A DNA stretch of 64,000 bases, from positions 157,889 through 221,888 of the forward strand of contig JBIKIQ010000004.1 in NCBI GenBank assembly GCA_044361535.1, given 5' to 3'. This document shows, in pieces, positions 1 through 7,572 of this stretch. The DNA comes from UBA952 sp044361535. GTDB taxonomy: Bacteria > Bacteroidota > Bacteroidia > Flavobacteriales_D > Crocinitomicaceae. Below the pieces are notes generated by a model. That model had not been told where the DNA came from and searched no databases. It saw only the letters and a list, made by a program, of their open reading frames with translations. Position 1 is the first letter of the stretch. Each line of letters begins with the position of its first letter. The position numbers were made by a program, and so were the translations under genes.

Positions 1-387
1 CAAAACCCAGGACAAAATGAATGGTATCTTACACAAAATCTCGCTCCTTGGACACCGTCAGGATGGGTTTTCGGTGCTGCCTGGACAATAATCATGTTGC
101 TTTTCTCTATTTACATGACCTTGGTTTGGAAAAAAAATCCAGGGAAGCAAAATGCACTTATTTATGGCATTCATTTATTGTTAAATATCGGATGGAATCC
201 CGTTTTTTTTCAATTCCATCTTGTAACAGCAGGACTAGCCATTTTAATCGCACTTTTTAGTGTTATTCTAATCAATCATCAGAAAAATTTTGGTTGGAAA
301 CATTGGAGCATAACACTTATTCTACCCTATTGCATTTGGTTATGCATAGCAGCCTCTCTTAATCTGTACGTATTACTGTACAACTAA
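1..387 (+). CDS. tspO: TspO/MBR family protein, 5' truncated by window edge
   Basis: The reading frame is open from base 1 and ends at 387; the true start lies before the window. The visible 128 residues hold the TspO signature PSGWVFGAAWT near residues 20-30, followed by hydrophobic segments containing WNPVFFQFH, a hallmark of the fourth helix region. TspO is a five-helix membrane protein that binds porphyrins and sterol-like ligands and is linked to tetrapyrrole and stress regulation; its exact role varies between bacteria. It converges on the glycosyltransferase gene, and the two 3' ends overlap by 15 bases. I am sure of the family and not of the physiological role. Confidence 0.88.
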   Translation, partial: QNPGQNEWYLTQNLAPWTPSGWVFGAAWTIIMLLFSIYMTLVWKKNPGKQNALIYGIHLLLNIGWNPVFFQFHLVTAGLAILIALFSVILINHQKNFGWKHWSITLILPYCIWLCIAASLNLYVLLYN

Positions 388-1473
388 ACGGTCTTTCCAC
401 TTAGGTTTGTACCCCAAAAAAGCCAAGAGCATAATTCCATTTAAGATTGGAAGAATTAGCAAGTAAATCGGAACTAATATCCATAGGCCAAGCTGCCCAT
501 TGTTTTTATAGAAACTAAAAGAAAAAACAAGCTCTAACAAGGTTTTGAGTAAGACTAATGACACAGCATGGGTTAAAGGTAATCCCAAAATACATCCGAG
601 CAGAAAGATAATATTAGCAAAAGCGAAAAAGAATTGTAGTTGCGCAAGTGTATTAGCCAACGAATCTCCAACTTTAAAAGCCTTTCCCAACCAACGCATT
701 CGCTGATGAAAAAAATCGGGAATTGATTGTGGTAATTCCGTTTGAACTTCCAAAGATGAATCCGTTTGAAATTCGATTTGTTTGTTATTTAATTGAAATT
801 CCCTCAGTAAAAAAACGTCATCACCACTGTCAATTTCAAAATAAGGTGAATTATTGGTTGCCTCTAAATACTCGGATTTTCGGAACAAAAGATTTGCCCC
901 ACTACAAAAAATTGGACGCTTCCAACCGGCTATTGCTACATTCAAAAAATTAGCCAATAACACATCTTGTTGAATAAAGCGATGTAACAAGTTAGACGAG
1001 GTATGTGCAACGGGTAAAACGTGTAAATCTGCCTGTTTCAATTTTCCGATTTTCAAAAAATACGCTTTTGAAAGGTGAATATCAGCGTCTAAGGTTAGGA
1101 TGTATTCTGTATTTGCAGCTAAGACTCCTTGTTCAATTGCGCGTTTTTTCCCTTTGATAGAGTTTGGTAAGGAAATAAGCTTTATTGATTCATTTGTAAT
1201 TTGTTCAATCAACCTTGGCGATTTATCAGTCGAATGATCATCCACAAAAATTACTTCAATCGGTAAATGTTTCGTCTCGCCAATACTATTTAACAAAGGA
1301 ATAATACGTTTTTCCTCATTTCTGAAGGGAATAATTACAGTTATATTCTCTAGACCAATTGACTCATCGTTAGTATTACTTGCAATTTTTGTAAGTAACC
1401 GTTTCCATCCTCCCCAAAGGAATACCACCAAATAAATGGAATAGACCAACAAGTAAATTAAAAACAAAATCAT
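373..1473 (-). CDS. Membrane-anchored family 2 glycosyltransferase
   Basis: A protein of about 366 residues that starts with a hydrophobic anchor (MILFLIYLLVYSIYLVVFLW), then a GT-A domain: VIIPFRNEEKR, the nucleotide-binding IFVDDHSTDKS and the metal-binding LDADIH. The later QRMRWLGKA is the Q-x-x-R-W type acceptor motif of processive GT2 enzymes. Three or so hydrophobic segments follow at the C terminus. I chose the ATG at 1473 because it overlaps the stop of the upstream membrane gene as ATGA and begins the anchor directly; an earlier in-frame start at 1515 lies inside the upstream gene. It probably transfers sugars from nucleotide donors to a lipid or polysaccharide acceptor at the inner membrane. 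The acceptor is unknown. Confidence 0.85.
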   Translation of the reverse strand: MILFLIYLLVYSIYLVVFLWGGWKRLLTKIASNTNDESIGLENITVIIPFRNEEKRIIPLLNSIGETKHLPIEVIFVDDHSTDKSPRLIEQITNESIKLISLPNSIKGKKRAIEQGVLAANTEYILTLDADIHLSKAYFLKIGKLKQADLHVLPVAHTSSNLLHRFIQQDVLLANFLNVAIAGWKRPIFCSGANLLFRKSEYLEATNNSPYFEIDSGDDVFLLREFQLNNKQIEFQTDSSLEVQTELPQSIPDFFHQRMRWLGKAFKVGDSLANTLAQLQFFFAFANIIFLLGCILGLPLTHAVSLVLLKTLLELVFSFSFYKNNGQLGLWILVPIYLLILPILNGIMLLAFLGYKPKWKDRLVVQ

Positions 1474-2354
1474 TCTCGTCTTTTTACAAATATCACGTAG
1501 CACCAAGCAAGACAAACCGGCAGAAAATTATTTGCCAACCAAATGAAAAATGTCGCATACAAAACGGGTAAAATCGGATAATTAGCCATTTCAAACACTG
1601 AAACGGTAATACTTTCACGAATGACAATATTCCCTAAAAACAACGATGGAGAAAAAGAAACAAACAGGTAACTAATCCAAATATAGGTGAATAACTGAAA
1701 ATCCAATGGAATCGAAAAAGAATGTAAAATCAACCCAAATTGTGTTGAAAATACAAGAAATCTAAAAAGACTAATTAGGAGCAAATATACTATTACAATA
1801 AAATCGTTTTGCACAAAGACATAATTACGAATATCATTGGGTAGAGAAATCACTTTTAATTTATACAAACAAAAAACGAAGAACCCGATTAAAGCAAGAA
1901 TAAGTATGTAGTATATAGAATTTGAGTTAAGCGATAAATTCAAAAATAACATAGAAAATATTCCAAAAACCAACGTGATAAAAAATTGTGTGAGATTTGC
2001 CAATTGAATCCAAGCTGAAAGTTTAAAACGATTTTCCTTTTCGAAATAGAAAATTCTTCCAATAAAATTGGAAGGAATGCCTGGGATTAAAAATTCACTT
2101 AAAACACCAGAGGCAAATGACATTTTAGCATTAGTTTGCGGTATCGAATTCCTTTTGAGAATTACAATCCATTTTGCATATTCCAATATCCAATTTAGTG
2201 GCATAAGTAGAATTCCTATCCAAAAAGTAAAATGCAAGGTTATAGGAGTACTCGATAAGTCAATTTTTGGTTTGTAATAGAAGGATAATGCAACCAAAAC
2301 CGGAATCACTAAAAATTGTACTAGAAGATAATATGGTTTATTGCTTTTGAACAA
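1470..2354 (-). CDS. Multi-pass membrane protein, LPG-synthase-TM/flippase-like
   Basis: A 294-residue protein with roughly seven or eight hydrophobic helices and no soluble domain. The segments EYAKWIVILKRN, then SFASGVLSEFLIPG and SNFIGRIFYF resemble the transmembrane part of lysylphosphatidylglycerol synthase/AglD-type proteins (UPF0104), where related families are thought to move or modify lipids. The aminoacyl-transferase domain of true LPG synthases is absent. It is translationally coupled by an ATGA overlap to the GT2 gene downstream, so the pair probably acts on one lipid-linked sugar. The family assignment rests on pattern similarity only. A generic hypothetical membrane protein remains possible. 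Confidence 0.6.
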   Translation of the reverse strand: MFKSNKPYYLLVQFLVIPVLVALSFYYKPKIDLSSTPITLHFTFWIGILLMPLNWILEYAKWIVILKRNSIPQTNAKMSFASGVLSEFLIPGIPSNFIGRIFYFEKENRFKLSAWIQLANLTQFFITLVFGIFSMLFLNLSLNSNSIYYILILALIGFFVFCLYKLKVISLPNDIRNYVFVQNDFIVIVYLLLISLFRFLVFSTQFGLILHSFSIPLDFQLFTYIWISYLFVSFSPSLFLGNIVIRESITVSVFEMANYPILPVLYATFFIWLANNFLPVCLAWCYVIFVKRRE

Positions 2355-2558
2355 GTAGTTGATTTTAACAAAAGTAAGAGAATACCTTCAATTTGCGCAT
2401 GTAAGATCTAATTTCATGGTACAAATTACTAGTTGAAATTAAAACAACAATTGAAAAGCGTGTGATAAATAAGAAAAAAGATGTATCTTGTTCATTAACC
2501 CGAATAAGATGTGCAACCTTTAGTGAGAAATTTTAATCTATTGAATTTAATTACACGT

Positions 2559-4505
2559 ATGCTTAAGAATTATTTCCTGATTTTTTCATTGTTAATTACA
2601 TGTTATGCTGAGGGTCAAACCTTGATTTTTGCTGAACTTACGGGCTCACCTGTAGTGAATACAACTGGCTGGAATTTGACGGGGGCAACCTATGCCGGTG
2701 ATACTGGTGGAGATGCCGATAATTTTACGGATGAGATAATTCTTACAGATGCAGTAAATACTTCAAGTGGTGGTATATTTTATAACCAATCTATTGATCT
2801 ATCTACCTGTTATCAATGGAAAGTTGAATTTGATTTCCGTATGTGGGAGGGAAGTGCCGCAGACGGAATTGCATTTTGTTTTTTAGATGTTCCACCAACA
2901 GGATTCGTTAGTGGTGGCGGTGTTGGCATTCCAGCGGCTTCAAATGGGGTTTTTGTTATTTTAGACACGTATGACAATGGTTGCGGTGCCAATCCTGAGA
3001 TTCAAATATACCAAGGTGCCGGTTATAATGAATGTGGTCCAGGTATGATAAATCGCGCAACGAGCATGAATTTTTTACGATCTTCGAATTATCAAACCTG
3101 TCGAATTGAATACAACAGTGGTTTAATTTCTGTTTTTGTAAACAATAACTTATACTTAACAGGTAATTACAATGCCAGTTTTGTCGGTTACATGGGTTTC
3201 ACTGCAAGTACGGGTGGTTCTACCGATAAACATTCGATTAAAAATGTTCGAATTTATGCTGATATCGCAGTTGCAAATGCAGGTTCTGATGTAACCATTT
3301 GTAGTGGTGAGACTGCCCAATTAGGCGACCTTGTAAATCCAAACTTCACGTACAATTGGACAGGTGATTCAAATCTAAGTTCATCTGCTATTTCAAACCC
3401 AACTGTTACTCTTACAAATACAACGTCCAACCCTGTTACTTATACATATACTCTTCAAACCACCTTAACAAATTCTCCAACTTCTTGTCCTGATAACGAT
3501 GTAGTTTCTGTCACGGTTAACCCAATTGTTGGTTCAGTAACAAATGCTTCAATATGCCAAGGTGGCACCTACAGTTTTGCAAGTCAATCCTTCACAACTG
3601 CGGGAACATACCCTGTGACTTTACAAACTGTTTTTGGCTGTGATTCTATTGCAACATTAAACTTATCAATAAATCCCGTACCCAATACCATTCTGAATGA
3701 GGCTATTTGTCAGGGGTCAAGTTTTCCATTCAACGGACAAAATATTGGAGTTGGTGGACAATACACGCAAGTTTTTCAAACATTGTCAGGTTGTGACTCA
3801 ACTGTAATATTAAATCTTACAGTTAGTCCTATAATCAATACTTCTTTAAGTGAAACAATTTGTAGCGGCGATACTTATGCGTTTTTTGGACAAATACTTA
3901 CAAGTTCAGGAAATTATTCTCAAACACTGCAAACTGTAACTGGTTGTGATTCAATTATTACCTTAACCCTCACTGTTAACCCTTTGCCATCTGCACCATT
4001 AATAAATTCCAACAGTCCTGTAGTTTGTCTTGGTGATTTTGTCACCATAACGGCTAATTCGGCTTCAAATGCTCAATACTTTTGGTCTGGACCATCCAAT
4101 TTTTCCTCTACAAATTCAGTAATCTCCTTCCCAGTTCAAGAGGCCAATATGGGAATATATTCGGTATATGTAATCGTGGATGGGTGTCAGTCAGTCGTAT
4201 CTACATCTCCCGTTTCGATTCAAAACTTAAATGGTTTTGATGATTTCGAATTTCCGAATGTTATAACACCAAACGGTGATGGTGTAAATGATTCATTGAA
4301 TATTAATGACTACTTTAAAACCTGTCAAGAATACACCTTGGTTCTTTATAATCGATGGGGACAAGTAATCTTTGAACAATCAATTGGTACACCTTCTTTC
4401 GCTGGAAAAACAAAGGATGACGCAGACTTGGTAGAAGGAGTTTATTTTTACACACTCACTTTTGGAGAAGAAAGAAAAAATGGGTTCCTTCACATTATCC
4501 GCTAG
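2559..4505 (+). CDS. L-type-lectin-like adhesin with CHU_C (T9SS type B) tail
   Basis: About 648 residues. A signal peptide (MLKNYFLIFSLLITCYAEGQ) leads into a legume-lectin-like head of about 230 residues, shown by DGIAFCFLD and FVILDTYDNG. A PKD/Ig-like stretch follows, then three exact-length 51-residue repeats (bases 3525-3983, each with GCDS), another Ig-like domain, and a C-terminal gliding-motility domain of about 85 residues containing FPNVITPNGDGVND and YNRWGQVIFEQ. That tail marks secretion by the type IX system (type B route) and cell-surface attachment. I chose ATG 2559 over 2511 because it starts the signal peptide. The next gene is a paralogue with the same stalk and a different head. 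It is probably a surface adhesin; the ligand is unknown. Confidence 0.85.
   Translation: MLKNYFLIFSLLITCYAEGQTLIFAELTGSPVVNTTGWNLTGATYAGDTGGDADNFTDEIILTDAVNTSSGGIFYNQSIDLSTCYQWKVEFDFRMWEGSAADGIAFCFLDVPPTGFVSGGGVGIPAASNGVFVILDTYDNGCGANPEIQIYQGAGYNECGPGMINRATSMNFLRSSNYQTCRIEYNSGLISVFVNNNLYLTGNYNASFVGYMGFTASTGGSTDKHSIKNVRIYADIAVANAGSDVTICSGETAQLGDLVNPNFTYNWTGDSNLSSSAISNPTVTLTNTTSNPVTYTYTLQTTLTNSPTSCPDNDVVSVTVNPIVGSVTNASICQGGTYSFASQSFTTAGTYPVTLQTVFGCDSIATLNLSINPVPNTILNEAICQGSSFPFNGQNIGVGGQYTQVFQTLSGCDSTVILNLTVSPIINTSLSETICSGDTYAFFGQILTSSGNYSQTLQTVTGCDSIITLTLTVNPLPSAPLINSNSPVVCLGDFVTITANSASNAQYFWSGPSNFSSTNSVISFPVQEANMGIYSVYVIVDGCQSVVSTSPVSIQNLNGFDDFEFPNVITPNGDGVNDSLNINDYFKTCQEYTLVLYNRWGQVIFEQSIGTPSFAGKTKDDADLVEGVYFYTLTFGEERKNGFLHIIR
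3525..3983 (+). repeat. Three tandem 153-bp (51-residue) stalk repeats
   Basis: Asn/Ser-Pro codons recur at 3519, 3672, 3825 and 3978, exactly 153 bases apart, and the GCDS tetrapeptide recurs at 3636, 3789 and 3942 with the same spacing. Each unit has the pattern ICxG-x-F-x-GQ-x-G-Y-x-LQT-x-GCDS-L-x-NP. The two cysteines per unit probably form a disulfide. The DNA copies are diverged, so this is an old protein-level repeat. Confidence 0.9.
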
Positions 4506-4571
4506 TATTAATTTTTTAAAACGGCTGCAACTTTTAAGACAAGATAAGTGTCTATATTGATACGTTCTAAC

Positions 4572-4579
4572 TATTTTTG
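4572..4579 (+). promoter_or_regulatory. TAnnTTTG box abutting the LamG adhesin start
   Basis: TATTTTTG is an exact match to the Bacteroidota -7 box and ends three bases before ATG 4583. A transcript from it would have almost no leader. No TTG element sits at the usual 17-20 base distance, so this is only a candidate. Confidence 0.35.
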
Positions 4580-4582
4580 TGC

Positions 4583-6574
4583 ATGTCCTTATTTTTTAAA
4601 TTTTATACGCTTCTTACATTTGTTTCAATAACTATATTCACATTTGGGCAAAACTCAATAAATACATCTGGGGCAGGTCTTCGATGGGTTTCGGTTGGAG
4701 ATGTAGATGTTGTTGGAAACCAAATAACGGTTGAGGCAATATTTAGAAAATCAACCACTGCAAATGCCACCAACATTGTATCAAAGCACACAGATCCGGC
4801 AACATGTAATTATTTACTAAGACCGAATAGTTTTCAAATTGCAACAAACAATGGGTTCTATGTCTGTCTAAATTCACAACCCACCCTTCAAAATACGTGG
4901 TATCATGCAGCTGCAACCTATGATGGAAGCGTAATAAAATACTACATTAACGGTTGTTTGATAAATTCTATTCCCGCGAGTGGAAACCTTGTAAATAACA
5001 ACCTAATAACGGGGATTGGAATGCAGTCTCAAAATCCAACTGCCACAACTGAAAATTTCAAAGGAAATATTGATGAGGTTCGTATTTGGAATGTTGCCCG
5101 TACTGAGCAAGAAATTCAACTCAATATGAATTTTTTAATTCCAACAACGCAACCAGGTCTTTTGGCCTATTACAAATTCAATAACAATTACCTTAACTCA
5201 CAAGGTAATGCTGCCTTTGATGGAGTTGCACAAGGAGCATTAAGTTTCGATGTTGAAGCTCCGTTGTTTATACCACTAGCTATTGTCACAGCAATCCCAA
5301 CCGATGCCTCTTGTTTTGGCTATTCGGATGGTTCGGTAGTTATTACAGCTCTTGGAACAGGCGCATTAACATATTCCATAGATGGTGTGACCTATGTCGG
5401 GAGTTCAACTTTTAGTAACCTACCAGCAGGTACGTACACGGCATACGTTAAAAGTCCACAAGGATGCATTGCAACTCAACCCTTTTCGATTGGAGAACCA
5501 CCGCAGGTTCCTGTACCAATAATGACGTATCCAAGTCCATTGTGCCAAACGGATAATCTTGTTCTCCAAATTGACACCCTTTCTGGTGCCACTTGTACTT
5601 GGACAGGTCCTAATAATTTCTCAACAAACGCATTAGACACAGTAATTGTAAATGCAAGTTCTATCAATAGTGGAGATTATTCCGCATTTTTCACGTTAAA
5701 TGGATGTAACAGTGACACCTTGGTAGAAACGATTACAGTAAACCCGATTTATTCTATCAGCATAGATACTACAATTTGTTCAAATGAATTTTATGCATTG
5801 GGTAATCAAAATTTAAATACCGCCGGATTCTACACACTAGCGCTTCAAACTACCGCTGGTTGTGACTCAATAATTAATCTAACCTTAAGTATAAATCCTT
5901 CTTATGACATTCAACGAGATACAACCTTGTGTGAAGGGGAGTTCTTTACCTTTCAGGGACAAGTATTAAATACAAGTGGGACTTATCCATTCTTTTTACA
6001 AACAATTTTAGGTTGTGACTCAACGATTACATATAATTTAATTGTTTATCCAATACCGGCACCACCAGTAATTACGTCTAATAGCCCTGTTGAATGTCCC
6101 GGCGATTTGTTCACATTTGCTGCTGATACTGTTCAAGGGGGTTCCTTCGAATGGGTTGGAGAGAACAATTTTACATCAACATCTTTAACTAATTCCTTCA
6201 ATGCAAACATTGAAGATATGGGCTTCTATTCATCTACTGTTACCGTAAATGGATGTACTTCCCCACCAAGTGAAATTGAATTGGTTATTTCAAAAATTTA
6301 TACCTTCGATGATTTCGACTTTCCAAACGTGTTAACACCTAACGGAGATGGTTTAAACGATGTAATTGATCTAGAATCCTATTTTCAAACATGCCAAGAA
6401 TTTACATTGTATCTCTTCAATAGACTCGGGAATTTGGTATATGAACAAAGCAATGGAGATCCTATCTTTGAAGGAAAATACCAAAATTCAGACGATATGA
6501 TGGAAGGGGTTTATATCTATAAATTGGTATATGAAAAAGGTGAAAAAAATGGCTTTATCCATTTAATTCGATAA
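4583..6574 (+). CDS. LamG/pentraxin-like adhesin with SprB-type repeat and CHU_C tail
   Basis: About 663 residues. The signal peptide ends near TFGQ. A concanavalin/LamG-type head of about 200 residues shows TWYHAAATYDG, IKYYINGCL and FKGNIDEVRIWNVARTEQEI. A SprB-like repeat follows (ASCFGYSDGSVVI to LPAGTYTAYVKSPQGC, roughly residues 235-305), then an Ig-like domain, two 51-residue repeats (5747-6052), a second Ig-like domain and a C-terminal CHU_C domain with FPNVLTPNGDGLND and LFNRLGNLVYEQ. This is type IX type B cargo at the cell surface. The stalk and tail match the preceding gene and the head does not. ATG 4583 is used because the earlier in-frame codon is TTG inside a promoter-like box. 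Confidence 0.85.
   Translation: MSLFFKFYTLLTFVSITIFTFGQNSINTSGAGLRWVSVGDVDVVGNQITVEAIFRKSTTANATNIVSKHTDPATCNYLLRPNSFQIATNNGFYVCLNSQPTLQNTWYHAAATYDGSVIKYYINGCLINSIPASGNLVNNNLITGIGMQSQNPTATTENFKGNIDEVRIWNVARTEQEIQLNMNFLIPTTQPGLLAYYKFNNNYLNSQGNAAFDGVAQGALSFDVEAPLFIPLAIVTAIPTDASCFGYSDGSVVITALGTGALTYSIDGVTYVGSSTFSNLPAGTYTAYVKSPQGCIATQPFSIGEPPQVPVPIMTYPSPLCQTDNLVLQIDTLSGATCTWTGPNNFSTNALDTVIVNASSINSGDYSAFFTLNGCNSDTLVETITVNPIYSISIDTTICSNEFYALGNQNLNTAGFYTLALQTTAGCDSIINLTLSINPSYDIQRDTTLCEGEFFTFQGQVLNTSGTYPFFLQTILGCDSTITYNLIVYPIPAPPVITSNSPVECPGDLFTFAADTVQGGSFEWVGENNFTSTSLTNSFNANIEDMGFYSSTVTVNGCTSPPSEIELVISKIYTFDDFDFPNVLTPNGDGLNDVIDLESYFQTCQEFTLYLFNRLGNLVYEQSNGDPIFEGKYQNSDDMMEGVYIYKLVYEKGEKNGFIHLIR
5747..6052 (+). 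repeat. Two tandem 153-bp stalk repeats, shared with preceding gene
   Basis: Asn/Tyr-Pro codons at 5741, 5894 and 6047 and GCDS codons at 5858 and 6011 are spaced exactly 153 bases apart. This is the same 51-residue unit found three times at 3525-3983, with the same GCDS and LQT landmarks. Confidence 0.9.
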
Positions 6575-6623
6575 TCTCTAACTGTTTTTAATTTATTTCA
6601 TGCCTATTCTTATCGGAAAAAGT

Positions 6624-6631
6624 TAATTTTG
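6624..6631 (+). promoter_or_regulatory. Candidate -7 box of the gldA promoter
   Basis: TAATTTTG matches the Bacteroidota consensus TAnnTTTG exactly and leaves a 22-base leader before gldA. The -33 TTG element is not evident at the expected distance, which lowers confidence. Confidence 0.4.
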
Positions 6632-6653
6632 AGAAAAATAACGCTGGATTCAG

Positions 6654-7556
6654 ATGTCGATTGAAATTAAAAATCTTTTTAAGTATTACGGAGAACAAGC
6701 TGCTGTTAAAAATGTAAGCTTCTCTATTCCTAAAGGTCAAGTTGTTGGATTTTTAGGTCCCAATGGCGCTGGCAAGTCAACCACGATGAAAATAATTACC
6801 GGTTTTATTCCATCGTCCGAGGGAAGTGTTGAAGTATGCGGAATGCCCGTTGACACAAACAACTTGAAAACAAGAGAAAAAATTGGCTATTTACCAGAAA
6901 GTAATCCGCTCTATACCGATATGTATGTGCGCGAGTATTTGGAATTTGTTGCCCGGATTTATAAAATTAAAAATAGAAAAAGCCGAGTAGATGAAATGAT
7001 ATCGCTCGTAGGTTTAGAAGTGGAACAACATAAAAAAATTGAAGCTCTTTCTAAAGGATACAAGCAGCGGGTTGGATTGGCTCAAGCTATTATTCACGAC
7101 CCAGAAGTGTTGATTTTAGATGAACCGACATCGGGATTGGATCCTAATCAATTGGTAGAAATTCGTGAATTGATTAAAAACATCGGAAAAGAAAAAACAG
7201 TTTTGTTGTCCACGCACATCATGCAAGAGGTTGAAGCTATTTGTCAACGTGTTCTTATCATTAAGAGAGGAGAATTAGTTGCAGACAACATATCAAGCGA
7301 AATAAAATACAACGACTCCAAACAAACAGTATTTGTTGAATTTAACCAAGTGGTTGCTAAAAATCAATTATCTAAAATTCAAGGAGTTGAATCAGTTAAA
7401 CAATATCAGAATGGATGGTTAATCGAATCTTCTGATCAGATTGATATTCGCCTGAATATTGCTGAATTTGCTCAACGAAATGGAATATTACTCTTAACAA
7501 TTAAGGTTGAATCAAAATCCTTGGAAGATTATTTCAAAGATTTAACAAAAAATTAA
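6654..7556 (+). CDS. gldA: Gliding motility ABC transporter ATPase GldA
   Basis: A 300-residue ABC ATPase with Walker A GPNGAGKST (35-43), signature LSKGYKQ (132-138) and Walker B VLILDEP (152-158). Beyond about residue 210 there is a C-terminal domain typical of the GldA/NatA-like class. GldA works with membrane partners GldF and GldG, which are not in this window, in Flavobacterium gliding and T9SS-dependent motility. An exact TAnnTTTG box (TAATTTTG, 6624-6631) lies 22 bases upstream of the ATG and may be its promoter. The 3' end faces the radical SAM gene across 16 bases. General ABC-2 family ATPase is the alternative reading. Confidence 0.85.
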   Translation: MSIEIKNLFKYYGEQAAVKNVSFSIPKGQVVGFLGPNGAGKSTTMKIITGFIPSSEGSVEVCGMPVDTNNLKTREKIGYLPESNPLYTDMYVREYLEFVARIYKIKNRKSRVDEMISLVGLEVEQHKKIEALSKGYKQRVGLAQAIIHDPEVLILDEPTSGLDPNQLVEIRELIKNIGKEKTVLLSTHIMQEVEAICQRVLIIKRGELVADNISSEIKYNDSKQTVFVEFNQVVAKNQLSKIQGVESVKQYQNGWLIESSDQIDIRLNIAEFAQRNGILLLTIKVESKSLEDYFKDLTKN

Positions 7557-7572
7557 TTTACGAGAATTCAAC

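Noticed and set aside
1470..1515. Earlier in-frame start for the GT2 gene at 1515
   Set aside because: It lies inside the upstream gene, while ATG 1473 gives an ATGA overlap and begins the membrane anchor directly.
3525..6052. Regular repeats as a possible CRISPR array
   Set aside because: Units are 153 bases, diverged, in frame and protein-coding; there are no short identical repeats with unique spacers and no cas genes.
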